Assembly (NCBI RefSeq): GCF_000744775.1
Contig: NZ_JQMP01000004.1
Location: forward strand, 1 to 64,000
DNA from: Thermorudis peleae
Lineage (GTDB): Bacteria; Chloroflexota; Chloroflexia; Thermomicrobiales; Thermomicrobiaceae
Direction of reading: 5' to 3'
DNA length: 64,000 nt
Shown in pieces: positions 15,863 to 24,336 of the stretch. A program made the translations under genes and the position numbers. The notes under the pieces were generated by a model. The model had not been told where the DNA came from, did not search any database, and saw only the letters and a program-made list of their open reading frames with translations. Positions within the stretch are counted from its first letter, which is position 1; each line of letters starts with the position of its first letter.

Positions 15863-16578
15863 GCACTCCCTTGCTTGCCGTCGAGGGCCTCCGCAAGACA
15901 TTCGGCGGGATTGTGGCCGTAAACGGAGTACGCTTCCAGGTCGCGCCGCAGGAAATCGTCGGCATCATCGGGCCGAACGGCAGCGGCAAGAGCACGCTCT
16001 TCAACCTGATCAGCGGCGTCTTGCGCCCTGACGCTGGCCGCATCATCTTCCGTGGCCAGGACATTACTGGATGGAAGCCCTATCAGATTGCCCGGCTCGG
16101 CATCGGGCGCACTTTCCAGATTCCAGCCGTCTTTACGACCATGACGGCGTGGGACAATCTGCTCACGGCTGCCGTCGAGGCCGACTGGGCTCACGCACCA
16201 CAACGCGCTGAGCAACTGCTGGCTTTGCTCACCTTGGACGCGGTGCGCGACGTGCGCGCCGACAGCCTCTCGGGCGGCCAGCAGAAGCTGCTGGAGCTTG
16301 GCCGGGTGCTGATGCGGAACCCTACGCTCATTCTGCTCGACGAGGTTACGGCCGGCGTCCACCCCACTTTGCGCACAGTGATGCTGGATGTCGTGCGCGA
16401 ACTGCGCCGCAGCGGCACCACGTTCCTGGTGATCGAGCACGACATGGAACTCGTGCGTACCCTGTGCGACCGCATCCTGGTGATGGACTTCGGCGAGGTG
16501 ATTGCCAGTGGCACGTTCGCCGAGATCGCCGCGCACCCTGATGTCATCGAGGCATATCTCGGGAGGCGTGTTTCATGA
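15859..16578 (+). CDS. livG: Branched-chain amino-acid ABC transporter ATPase (LivG family)
   Basis: A 239-residue cytoplasmic ATPase. Walker A is GPNGSGKST near residues 36-44, the LivG-specific ARLGIGRTFQ follows, then the ABC signature LSGGQQKLLELGR, Walker B LILLDEVTAGV and the switch His in VIEHDMELV. The start at 15859 overlaps the livM stop. The longer in-frame ORF beginning at 15178 is an artefact of GC-rich sequence inside livM. Note Val instead of Pro after DE in Walker B, and the conserved LivG C-terminus ending in a YLG motif. Confidence 0.93.
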   Translation: MSTPLLAVEGLRKTFGGIVAVNGVRFQVAPQEIVGIIGPNGSGKSTLFNLISGVLRPDAGRIIFRGQDITGWKPYQIARLGIGRTFQIPAVFTTMTAWDNLLTAAVEADWAHAPQRAEQLLALLTLDAVRDVRADSLSGGQQKLLELGRVLMRNPTLILLDEVTAGVHPTLRTVMLDVVRELRRSGTTFLVIEHDMELVRTLCDRILVMDFGEVIASGTFAEIAAHPDVIEAYLGRRVS

Positions 16579-17282
16579 CAGGGCTGCAGGTGCGCGACCT
16601 GGTGACTGGCTACGGCAAGGTCGAAATCCTCCATGGCGTGTCCCTCGACGCTGCCGCGGGAGAGGTAACCTGTGTCTTTGGGCCGAACGGCAGCGGCAAG
16701 AGCACGCTCATTAAGGCGATTGCCGGGCTCAACCGCGTGTGGGCAGGAACGGTGCGGCTGGGCGAGGTGCGGCTTGACACGCTGCCGGCACACCACATCC
16801 CGCGGCACGGCGTCTGTCTGGTGCCGCAAGGGGGTGGCGTCTTTCCCCAGCTCACCGTCCTGGAGAACCTGCGGCTTGGTGGCTACCTCCTCCCACCACG
16901 CGTGGTGGAGGAGCGCGTTACTGCGTTGCTCGACGCGTACCCAGAACTCGCCCGGCGCCGCGGCGTTCAAGCTGGGAGGCTGAGCGGCGGCGAGCAGATG
17001 CTGCTCGCCCTGGCCCGGGCGTTGGTCGCTGAGCCGCGGTTTTTGTTGCTCGACGAGCCGTCGGCCGGGCTCTCGCCGCGCCGGGTCGCTGAAACGTTCG
17101 AGCGCATCGCAGCGCTCACAGCCCGGGGTGTCGGCATCCTGATGGTCGAACAGAACATTCGCGAGGCAATGCGCATCACCAACCGGCTGGCCATTCTTGT
17201 TGGCGGTCGCACACGCTTCACCGGGACGCCGGCCGACGTCGCCGACGAACGCCAGCTGATGGCGCTCTACCTGGGAGGCTGA
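16575..17282 (+). CDS. livF: Branched-chain amino-acid ABC transporter ATPase (LivF family)
   Basis: A 235-residue ATPase overlapping livG by ATGA. It shows GYGKVEILHGVSL at the N-terminus, Walker A GPNGSGKST, the LivF-type PRHGVCLVPQGGGVFPQLTV, signature LSGGEQMLLALAR, Walker B LLLDEPSAGLSP, and MVEQN in place of the canonical switch region, as is usual for LivF. It ends with MALYLGG. It completes the transporter, and the palindrome array begins about 65 bp after its stop. Confidence 0.93.
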   Translation: MTGLQVRDLVTGYGKVEILHGVSLDAAAGEVTCVFGPNGSGKSTLIKAIAGLNRVWAGTVRLGEVRLDTLPAHHIPRHGVCLVPQGGGVFPQLTVLENLRLGGYLLPPRVVEERVTALLDAYPELARRRGVQAGRLSGGEQMLLALARALVAEPRFLLLDEPSAGLSPRRVAETFERIAALTARGVGILMVEQNIREAMRITNRLAILVGGRTRFTGTPADVADERQLMALYLGG

Positions 17283-17348
17283 ATCCCCAAGGCAGGGTGC
17301 TGCCCCAGCTCCATGATGGAGCCCCAGGGTGATGGGAAGACGGGTGAT

Positions 17349-17394
17349 TTCCCGGAATCCCGTTCCCTCATCCCAAGGGAACGGGATTCGGGAA
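17349..17394. repeat. Palindrome 1 of the GGGAACGGGA array
   Basis: The arm starting at 17349 (TTCCCGGAATCCCGTTCCCT) pairs with 17376-17394, with a single-G bulge and a 7-nt loop CATCCCA. It is the first of four large stem-loops after livF. There is no T-run behind it, so it is not a canonical intrinsic terminator, although it could stop transcripts or protect their 3' ends. Confidence 0.75.
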
Positions 17395-17432
17395 GCAGGA
17401 TAGGCTCCGCGTGTCATACTGGCTTTCCTCCC

Positions 17433-17458
17433 GTTCCCGATCCCTAAGGAACGGGAAC
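17433..17458. repeat. Palindrome 2 of the array
   Basis: GTTCCCGATCC at 17433-17443 pairs with GGAACGGGAAC at 17448-17458 with one mismatch and a CTAA loop. It shares the GTTCCC core and the CTAA loop with palindrome 4. Confidence 0.7.
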
Positions 17459-17471
17459 AGGAACCTGGCCC

Positions 17472-17528
17472 CTTCCTGATTCCCGATTCCCGTTCCCTAT
17501 AAGGGAACGGGAATCGGGAATCAGGAAG
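17472..17528. repeat. Palindrome 3: perfect 27-bp stem with 3-nt loop
   Basis: Positions 17472-17498 and 17502-17528 are exact reverse complements, separated only by ATA. The arm contains CTGATTCCCGATTCCCGTTC. The right arm has three evenly spaced GGG runs followed by GG, so it might also form a G-quadruplex as a single strand. A perfect palindrome of this length is rarely kept without function or recent mobility. Confidence 0.85.
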
Positions 17529-17630
17529 CAGGAAGCACCGTAAGGGAACCAGTGAGGGATTCCCGGACCGGTTCCCGGCGGGAATGCCCGGGAGGAATCT
17601 CGGGAAGACGGTCACGGCAAGCATCAGTCC

Positions 17631-17674
17631 ATTCCTCCCGTTCCCGTTCCCTAAGGAATGGGAACGGGAGGAAT
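17631..17674. repeat. Palindrome 4 of the array
   Basis: The 20-nt arm 17631-17650 pairs with 17655-17674 with one mismatch and the loop CTAA (17651-17654). The core CTCCCGTTCCC is shared with palindrome 2. Less regular copies of the same words continue to about 17760. Confidence 0.75.
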
Positions 17675-18241
17675 CAGGAATAGCACGTGCGGGTCTCCTG
17701 CCGTTCCTCCCGGCCATCCCCGGCGGGAAGGAATCGGGAACGGCCTCGCCGCGTCGCCATGCGCCGTTGCGTGTGGCATCCCCGCGAGAACGGGAATCCA
17801 GGAATTGGCCGCCGGAGCGACCAGGCCGACGTCCCCAGGATCAGCAGCCGCGAGGCAACGCGACAGACGCGACACACCCTCACGGCTGGCACCCACTCCG
17901 CTCCGTCGCCTCCTGCCTCCTGCCAGGCATGTCCGCTGCACAGGAGGCTCCGGGGCGCGAGGGCAGAGCAAGACGCGGCAGCCCCCCGCTGACACACCCC
18001 ACCTAGGCGGGGCGCACACCGCAGCGCGCCACGCAAGCGCCAACGCCCCCTGTCCCGTCAGCTCGGGCGCACCCTCAACGCGCCCCACCTGCGCTGGCCC
18101 CCCGCGTAGTCTGCGACGAGGCAACACCCACGCAGGAGCATACGCGTGTTCCAGCACGTGCCGTCAGCCCTACCTGACCGGCAGCCTGAGAACACGCCGG
18201 CATGGGGCGTGGGAGCCGCGCCGGCGAACAAAGCCGCGAAC
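17675..18241. other. No gene seen; degenerate palindrome words then GC-rich spacer
   Basis: Sequence up to about 17760 contains further partial GGGAACGG / CCGTTCC words, for example around 17690-17745. Beyond that I see only GC-rich sequence with overlapping open frames that lack ribosome binding sites. No frame here is convincing. Confidence 0.45.
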
Positions 18242-18265
18242 AAAAACGGCCGGTTATGACCGGCC
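18242..18265 (-). terminator. Intrinsic terminator of tRNA-Asp
   Basis: Read on the minus strand, GGCCGGT-CATA-ACCGGCC (18265-18248) is a perfect 7-bp stem with a 4-nt loop, followed after one C-G pair by TTTTT (18246-18242). It lies just downstream of the minus-strand tRNA-Asp gene, in the expected position. Confidence 0.8.
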
Positions 18266-18277
18266 TGCGTCATGCTG

Positions 18278-18351
18278 CGGAAGCGACGGGATTCGAACCC
18301 GCGATCTCGGCCTTGACAGGGCCGCGTGTTAGGCCTCTACACCACGCCTCC
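18278..18351 (-). tRNA. tRNA-Asp (anticodon GTC)
   Basis: The minus strand reads GGAGGCG (18351-18345) as the 5' acceptor half, pairing with CGCTTCC (18285-18279) and including one G-T pair. The anticodon arm is GGCC-CTGTCAA-GGCC with anticodon GTC. The T arm contains GCGGGTTCGAATCCCG. The discriminator is G, and CCA is not encoded. Confidence 0.93.
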
Positions 18352-18827
18352 AGTTGTCACGCCGAGAGTATGCCATGCCGCACAGCGCGCTGTCAAGCTG
18401 GTCGCCCGGCTCTCACTGCGCCCCCGCACGAAAGAGCTCGCGCAGTGCTCAGCCGCACAACCCAGCCTCCGCGCAGCGTGTTCGCCGAACGCTGCCAACG
18501 CAGCGCACTGGCTGCCGCGGCGGCACGGCGGTGCCCGGGACGGGTGCACGAACGCCGGATCAGGGGCGACATCGCTGGCCATACTACGCCGCACCTGCCA
18601 GGGAGAACACGCCAAAACCCGCCCACTGCGTATGCCAGAGCGCTGCTCGTGAGACGATCACCCACAACGAGGCATACCCGCGGACAGCGGGAACCCCATG
18701 CTTCCCGCTTCAGGCGATAGTTTTCTAATGGGAGCGCAGACTGGGGGCCGAACCACACGCCGACCGGGACATTCCATCCACGACGAAGCACACACGAGCG
18801 ACTGCGGCGCAAGAAAGGAGCAACCGC
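18352..18827. other. No gene seen
   Basis: This GC-rich spacer lies between tRNA-Asp and the zinc-ribbon membrane protein gene. Frames are open on both strands but none has a start with a ribosome binding site or a recognisable motif. The promoter of the downstream gene is presumably in its right half. Confidence 0.45.
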
Positions 18828-19655
18828 GTGATATACTACTGCCCATCGTGCGGAACACGTGTACCCTATGCCAACGCACGCTACTGCCAGCAGTGCGGGC
18901 GGCCGCTCCATGCCCCCGCCGGTGGTCGCCCTGAGGAGACTGAAGCATCCAGCACCGTTGCCATCGGGCCAGGCGGTGCGGGCTACCACCGTGCTGACAA
19001 TCCCGTGATCATCCCCTTCCGCAGCTCGCTCGCCCCGTCAGTTTCCGGGGCAGCGAACACGCGAGCGCAGGCAGCGCGCCGTCCCCTCTGGCTTGTCGCT
19101 GGCTTAACCCTCGCGACCTTTGGCTTCTACTGGTACTACTGGCTCGGCAAGAGCTGGAGCGAAATGAAAGCGGAGGTTGACGACCCCGGGATGGACCCGC
19201 TGGGGCATGTGTTAGCGATGTTTGTGCCGATCTATAACCTGTTTCGCCTGTTTGCTCACTACCGGGTGATCAACCAGTTGCTCGCCCGAACAAGCAGCCT
19301 TGTTCGCGTCCAGCCGTGGCTCCCGGTCGGATTTACGCTCTTTGGCCCCTTTGCTGTCTTGCTGGTTGGAGCATTACTGCTGAGCATTGTCATAACCGTT
19401 GCCCCATCCAGTAGCATTAGTGCCCTCATGAGCATACTGCTGATCGCAGCATACCTGTTCTCAACACAACTCTTCAGCGCCCTGTACGGCCAGCACGGGC
19501 TGAACGCCTATTGGGACGCACTCACCGGCAGCCGGGCAGCCTATCGCGTCGGGCTGGGGCAATGGCTGCTGCTGCTCATCGGGCTCATCATCTGGTTATG
19601 GTTGATTGCGGCAATCATGCAGGGGGTTACGGAACCCACCGTCTCAAGAATCTAA
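18828..19655 (+). CDS. Zinc-ribbon, DUF4234-type membrane protein
   Basis: A 275-residue protein with GTG start at 18828 and AAAGGAG 7 nt upstream. The first 25 residues form a zinc ribbon (CPSCG and CQQCG, Cys 5, 8, 20 and 23). A low-complexity linker leads to a membrane domain starting near residue 85 with four or so hydrophobic segments. LATFGFYWYYWLGKSWSEMK and FVPIYNLFRLFAHYRVINQL fit the DUF4234 pattern. The function is unknown. It is convergent with the gcv operon, with 23 bp between the two stop codons. Confidence 0.75.
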   Translation: MIYYCPSCGTRVPYANARYCQQCGRPLHAPAGGRPEETEASSTVAIGPGGAGYHRADNPVIIPFRSSLAPSVSGAANTRAQAARRPLWLVAGLTLATFGFYWYYWLGKSWSEMKAEVDDPGMDPLGHVLAMFVPIYNLFRLFAHYRVINQLLARTSSLVRVQPWLPVGFTLFGPFAVLLVGALLLSIVITVAPSSSISALMSILLIAAYLFSTQLFSALYGQHGLNAYWDALTGSRAAYRVGLGQWLLLLIGLIIWLWLIAAIMQGVTEPTVSRI

Positions 19656-19678
19656 CAAGCGGGAGTGGGCTGGCGACA

Positions 19679-21022
19679 CTACGCGAGCGTCGCCAGCACC
19701 TCCACCAGCCGGTCGATCTGCGCGCGCGTGGTAAGCTCAGTCGCACAGAGCAGCCACAGGTCTCGATAGCGCTCATCGAGTTGCCCAAGCGCGCAGCCGC
19801 CGATGATGCCATGGTCGAGCAAGCGCGCGTTCACCTCCTCCGGCGGCAGTGGCGGGCGAACAGCGAATTCGTTGAAGAATGGCCCTTCGCCAACGAGCTC
19901 CCAGCCGTCGAGGGCAGCGATCCGATCAGCCAAATAATGCGCTTTCTGGTAACAGAGCGTCGCCACCTGGCGAAGCCCATGAGCCCCCAACGCTGAGAGG
20001 TACACAGTCGCCGCCAGTGCCATCAGCCCCTGGTTGGTGCAGATGTTGCTCGTCGCCTTCTCGCGCCGGATGTGCTGCTCGCGGGTCTGCAGCACCATGA
20101 CAAAGCCACGTTTGCCCTCGCTGTCTTGCGTCATCCCGATCAGCCGACCCGGAACCTGGCGCACGAGCTCGCGCCGCGTCGCAAACAAGCCCAGCGCGGG
20201 GCCGCCGAAACTCATTGGGATCCCCAGCGACTGCCCTTCGCCCGTCACAATGTCAGCGCCAAGCTCTCCAGGCGGTTTGAGCAACCCCAGGGCGATCGGA
20301 TAGACCGAAACATGCAGCCGCGCGCCATGGCGGTGTGCCAGCTCAGCAATCGCGGCAATGTCCTCAATGCGCCCGAACACGTTGGGATATTGCACTGCGA
20401 TACAGGCTGTCTGCTCATCAACGTATTCGGCCAGCACCTCGGGCGTCATGCGCAGCGTTGGCGGCGCCGGCACGTCGACCACCTGTACCGGCAAGCCCCG
20501 CGTATAGGTGCGGAGCACGGACCGATAGTGAGGGTGCACCGTTCCGGCCACGAGCAGCTTGACCCGGTTTCGCGGCAGCGAGACAGCATGCAGGCAACCC
20601 TCAGCAAAGGCCGTTGCGCCATCATACAGCGAGGCGTTGGCAACCTCCATGCCAGTCAGCAGACAGACCAATGACTGGAATTCATAGATTGCCTGGAGGG
20701 TTCCTTGCGCGACTTCGGGCTGGTAGGGCGTATAGGCGGTGTAAAACTCACCGCGCCACAGAATCTGCTGGACAACGGCCGGGACATAGTGGTGGTAGCT
20801 GCCAGCGCCAAGGAAGATCGGCGCCTGGTCAGCATGGAGATTGCGGCCTGCCAGCTCCGCGAGTTCCGCAGCAGCTTCTGGCTCCGAGAGCCGCGGCGGG
20901 AGATGCAGTTCAGGAAAGCGATAGCGCTCGGGGATCGGCGCGAAGAGGTCAGCAACCTGCTCAACGCCGATCGCTTCCAACATTGCCCGCCGGTCTTCGG
21001 GCGTGTGCGGGCTGAACGTCAT
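19679..21022 (-). CDS. gcvPA: Glycine dehydrogenase (decarboxylating) subunit 1
   Basis: A 447-residue protein matching the N-terminal subunit of two-subunit P-proteins. Typical pieces are SPHTPEDRRAMLEAIGVEQV at the N-terminus, AYTPYQPEVAQGTLQAIYEF, ANASLYDGATAFAEG and GEGQSLGIPMSFGGPALG. The PLP-binding Lys is carried by the other subunit (GcvPB), which is not encoded in this window. GcvPA is the last gene of the minus-strand purine-glycine run, about 105 bp after gcvH. Confidence 0.94.
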   Translation of the reverse strand: MTFSPHTPEDRRAMLEAIGVEQVADLFAPIPERYRFPELHLPPRLSEPEAAAELAELAGRNLHADQAPIFLGAGSYHHYVPAVVQQILWRGEFYTAYTPYQPEVAQGTLQAIYEFQSLVCLLTGMEVANASLYDGATAFAEGCLHAVSLPRNRVKLLVAGTVHPHYRSVLRTYTRGLPVQVVDVPAPPTLRMTPEVLAEYVDEQTACIAVQYPNVFGRIEDIAAIAELAHRHGARLHVSVYPIALGLLKPPGELGADIVTGEGQSLGIPMSFGGPALGLFATRRELVRQVPGRLIGMTQDSEGKRGFVMVLQTREQHIRREKATSNICTNQGLMALAATVYLSALGAHGLRQVATLCYQKAHYLADRIAALDGWELVGEGPFFNEFAVRPPLPPEEVNARLLDHGIIGGCALGQLDERYRDLWLLCATELTTRAQIDRLVEVLATLA

Positions 21023-21127
21023 GGTCCGTCATCCTTTCGTCCACTCGCTGCCTGGCGGATTCTCGTACTCTGACCATACCCTCGCCAAGCGAGCTGGGTT
21101 CCCTGTTCGGCAGGCACCTGCAAGCAC

Positions 21128-21523
21128 TTAGGCGGCAGCCAGCTCCTTCAAAAACTGCTCGTAGGCTTTTTCGTCCATGAGCTGCTCAAGCTCGCTGGGA
21201 TCGCGCAGGCGAATCTTGACCAACCAGGCCTCACCATACGGTGAGCGGTTGACCACGTCGGGTGCATCGGTGAGCGCCGTATTGGCCTCGATCACCTCAC
21301 CGCTCACCGGCGCATAAATATCCGATGCCGCCTTGACCGACTCGATCACCCCCAGCGGTTGCCCTTGGGTGACCTGCGTTCCCGGAGCCGGCAATTCCAG
21401 GTAGGTAATATCGCCGAGTTCCGATTGGGCGTAATCGGTGACGCCAACGATGGCAATATCCCCTTCGACCTTGACCCACTCATGACTGCGTGTGTAACGC
21501 AGTCCGGGCTCAACCTTTGCCAT
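21128..21523 (-). CDS. gcvH: Glycine cleavage system H protein
   Basis: A 131-residue lipoyl carrier. The family opening is RYTRSHEWVKVEGDIAIVGV, and the lipoylated Lys is at 64 in VIESVKAASDIYAPVSG. The C-terminal GEAWLVKIRLRDPSELEQLM is also standard. It shuttles the aminomethyl group between the P, T and L proteins. It lies between gcvT and gcvPA. Confidence 0.96.
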   Translation of the reverse strand: MAKVEPGLRYTRSHEWVKVEGDIAIVGVTDYAQSELGDITYLELPAPGTQVTQGQPLGVIESVKAASDIYAPVSGEVIEANTALTDAPDVVNRSPYGEAWLVKIRLRDPSELEQLMDEKAYEQFLKELAAA

Positions 21524-21613
21524 TCGACGCCTCCCTTCCTGCCGATCACTGTCCTGTCAGATTCGTGCAGCGGCCATCGCGTCGCACCGGTTGCTGGCCA
21601 CAGTATAGCTGGC

Positions 21614-22774
21614 TTATGCCGTCGATCGCTTATAGAACGGCGTCTTCACCTGTTCAGCGGCAACGGGCGTGCCGCGGATCACGACAGCAAATGATCGCCC
21701 GACGCCAGCGTATTCGCGTGCGATCAGCGCGAGCCCAATCTGCTGGCGCAACGTTGGTGAGGTCGTCCCACTGGTGACCATGCCAATCTCGCGTCCATCA
21801 GCGACCACTGGACAATGGCTGCGGGGAACACCACCACGTTCGACTAACCGGAAACCGACCAGCTTTCGTGGTATGCCCTGTTCTTTCTGAGCCAGCAGCG
21901 CCGACCGGCCGATGAAATCGCCCTTGTGGAACTTCACGACCCAGCCAAGGCCAGCTTCCAGGGGCGTGATCTCCGGCGACAATTCATTGCCATAGAGTGG
22001 CAGGCAGGCTTCCAGTCGCAAGGTATCCCGCGCCCCCAGCCCAACTGGCACCAGCCCGTCTGGTTCTCCAGCAGCGAGCACCGCATCCCAGAGCACCCCA
22101 ACCTGCTCGATTGGACAATAGAGTTCAAAGCCGTCCTCGCCGGTATAGCCTGTCCGCGCTGCCAGCACGGGGACGTCGGCAACGGTTGTTGCCACGGCGC
22201 TGAACGACGGGACGGTTGCAAGATCGGCCGGAGTCAACCGCTGCAGGATGGCCACTGCCCGTGGCCCCTGCACTGCGAGCATGCCAATCGACGCTGAAAT
22301 ATCGCGCACCGTCACGTCTGCCAAGTCTGAGCGCTCAGCCCGTCGTTCCTGGAGCCAGACGACATCCTGCTCGGTGTTCGCCGCGTTCACCACTACCAGG
22401 TAGCGCTCGCCAGGGGGTGCGTGGTCAGCGTCAAGAAACGCGAGACCAGCGGGCAGCCGATAGACCAGAATGTCGTCAACAACGCCGCCGTGTGGATACA
22501 GCAGCATCGAGTAGTGCGCCTGCCCTGGGGCAAGGGCAGCCACGTCATTTGGGGTAACCCACTGGAGAAACGGCAGCGCATCGGCACCGGTGACCAGCAC
22601 TTGCCCCATGTGACAGAGATCAAACAGGCCGGCACGCGTGCGCGTGGCCAGATGCTCAGCGAGAATACCCTGATACTGTACCGGCATCCACCATCCAGCA
22701 AAGGCCGTCATCCGGGCGCCAAGGGCAAGGTGACGGTGCTCAAGCGGCGTCCGCTTCAACGCTGATGGCTCCAC
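21614..22774 (-). CDS. gcvT: Glycine cleavage system T protein (aminomethyltransferase)
   Basis: A folate-dependent aminomethyltransferase of about 386 residues. LKRTPLEHRHLALGARMTAFAGWWMP is the family opening, split here as RTPLEHRHLALGARM and AGWWMP. FDLCHMGQVLVTG, ARTGYTGEDGFELY and RDTLRLEACLPLYGNE follow. A TTG at 22798 overlaps the purF stop, but GTG at 22774 has GGGGGAG just upstream, so I chose it. It makes 5,10-methylene-THF from the aminomethyl group on GcvH, linking this operon to folate and purine synthesis. Confidence 0.94.
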   Translation of the reverse strand: MEPSALKRTPLEHRHLALGARMTAFAGWWMPVQYQGILAEHLATRTRAGLFDLCHMGQVLVTGADALPFLQWVTPNDVAALAPGQAHYSMLLYPHGGVVDDILVYRLPAGLAFLDADHAPPGERYLVVVNAANTEQDVVWLQERRAERSDLADVTVRDISASIGMLAVQGPRAVAILQRLTPADLATVPSFSAVATTVADVPVLAARTGYTGEDGFELYCPIEQVGVLWDAVLAAGEPDGLVPVGLGARDTLRLEACLPLYGNELSPEITPLEAGLGWVVKFHKGDFIGRSALLAQKEQGIPRKLVGFRLVERGGVPRSHCPVVADGREIGMVTSGTTSPTLRQQIGLALIAREYAGVGRSFAVVIRGTPVAAEQVKTPFYKRSTA

Positions 22775-22794
22775 GCTCTCCCCCTGTTCCCAGC

Positions 22795-24312
22795 TCAACG
22801 CGATGGTGAGGCAACGGCTGGCTCGCGCCGCGCACGATCAGCCTCGGGCACCGGCACGGGATACTGCCCGGTCAGGCATGCCGTGCAGAAACGTTCACGC
22901 GGCAGTCCGATTGCACGCATGAGCCCTTCGAGGCTCAAATAGCCGAGCGAGTCCGCTCCAATCGCCTCACGAATCTGTGCGACCGACAGCTGCGCCGCAA
23001 TGAGTTCTGCCCGCGTTGCCATGTCAACGCCGAGATAGCATGGGAAACGGATCGGCGGAGCATGCACCCGCATATGGACTTCGCGCGCGCCATGCTCGCG
23101 CAGCAACTCGACGATTGGCCGGCTTGTCGTCCCGCGCACAATCGTGTCATCGACGAGCACAACACGCTTTCCCTCGATGACTTCGGGAACAACGTTGAAT
23201 TTGAGCTTTACCCCCTGCTCACGGAGGCGCTGGTCCGGCTGGATAAAGGTTCGCCCGATGTAGCGGTTCTTGACCAAGGCCTCGGCATAGGGAATACCGG
23301 ATGCCATGGCATAGCCAATCGCGGCTGGCGTCGCTGAGTCGGGCAGCGGCACCACGACATCGGCTTCAGCCGGATGCTCACGCCAGAGCTCAACGCCCAT
23401 CCGCTGGCGAACAATCGCCAGCCGGCGATTCAAGAGGATGCTGTCAGGACGAGCAAAATAGATGAGCTCGAAGACGCAGGTTGCTTGCTGACCTGCCCAG
23501 TCAGGATCACGGTAACTGCGGACACCCTCGTGATCAATGACCACGATTTCGCCCGGCTCAATTTCGCGCACCATCTCTGCGCCGATCGGCCCGAAGGCAC
23601 AGCTTTCCGAGGCAATCACCCAACCGTTCGGTTCACCGGCAAGTCGACCAAGGCAGAGCGGGCGAATCCCCAAGGGATCACGGACAGCGATCAAGGCCTG
23701 GGGCGTGAGAATCGCGAGACTATAGGCACCGACAAAGTCAGTCATTGCTCGGCGGATTCGTGTTGGCCAATCAGGACCGGGTGTCTGCACGATCATCCAG
23801 GCCAGCGCTTCGGTATCGGTTGTGCTCTGGAGCGTGGCACCACGAGCAGTCACCGCAGCGCGCACGGCATCGCTGTTCACAAGATTGCCGTTATGCGAGA
23901 CCGCAATGACATCGTTGCCTTGTCGAACCAAAAACGGTCCTGCATTGACCGGCACACTACTGCCGGTTGTCGAGTAACGCGTATGGCCAATGGCAATGAA
24001 TCCCGGCAACGCTCGCAAGTCATCTTCGGTGAAAGCGCTGGCGACGAGGCCCATGCTCGTGCGCAGGAACAGCTGCTGGCCGTCGCTCGTGGCGATCCCT
24101 GCACTCTCCTGCCCGCGGTGCTGCAACGCAAACAATCCAAAGAACGTCAAACGCGCGACATCGCGTCCTGGCGCATAGACACCGAAGACGCCACATGCCT
24201 CGCGCGGCCGATCGTCACGCACGACACCCTCACTTTCGCCCAGCACCGCGCGGTCATTGTGTACAGCTTGTGCTGGAACCTCGTCCCACTGTATCGTGCC
24301 TGAGTCTAGCAC
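22795..24312 (-). CDS. purF: Amidophosphoribosyltransferase
   Basis: This enzyme catalyses the first committed step of purine synthesis (PRPP plus glutamine to phosphoribosylamine). The mature N-terminal Cys is visible in PREACGVFGVY, followed by glutaminase motifs LQHRGQESAGIAT and SHNGNLVN. The PRPP-binding loop is VVLVDDTIVRGTTSRPIV. Three GTG starts are possible: 24336 with no clear ribosome site, 24312 with AAGGAG, and 24222, which would give a short propeptide as in Bacillus PurF. The start is unresolved. It follows purL almost without a gap. Confidence 0.95.
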   Translation of the reverse strand: MLDSGTIQWDEVPAQAVHNDRAVLGESEGVVRDDRPREACGVFGVYAPGRDVARLTFFGLFALQHRGQESAGIATSDGQQLFLRTSMGLVASAFTEDDLRALPGFIAIGHTRYSTTGSSVPVNAGPFLVRQGNDVIAVSHNGNLVNSDAVRAAVTARGATLQSTTDTEALAWMIVQTPGPDWPTRIRRAMTDFVGAYSLAILTPQALIAVRDPLGIRPLCLGRLAGEPNGWVIASESCAFGPIGAEMVREIEPGEIVVIDHEGVRSYRDPDWAGQQATCVFELIYFARPDSILLNRRLAIVRQRMGVELWREHPAEADVVVPLPDSATPAAIGYAMASGIPYAEALVKNRYIGRTFIQPDQRLREQGVKLKFNVVPEVIEGKRVVLVDDTIVRGTTSRPIVELLREHGAREVHMRVHAPPIRFPCYLGVDMATRAELIAAQLSVAQIREAIGADSLGYLSLEGLMRAIGLPRERFCTACLTGQYPVPVPEADRARREPAVASPSR

Positions 24313-24336
24313 AGCGTCAGGCTCCTTGTGCTGCAC

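Noticed and set aside
17300-17330. Terminator directly after livF
   Set aside because: A small GCTCCAT-ATGGAGC stem exists but has no T-run. The larger palindromes follow and may serve instead.
17340-17700. Possible CRISPR array
   Set aside because: Repeats are palindromic and of unequal length and spacing, with no regular spacers and no cas genes nearby.
16191-17717. Long minus-strand open frame across livG/livF and the palindromes
   Set aside because: It is antisense to two clear ABC ATPase genes and translates the palindromes into repetitive basic sequence. It is a shadow of high-GC coding DNA.
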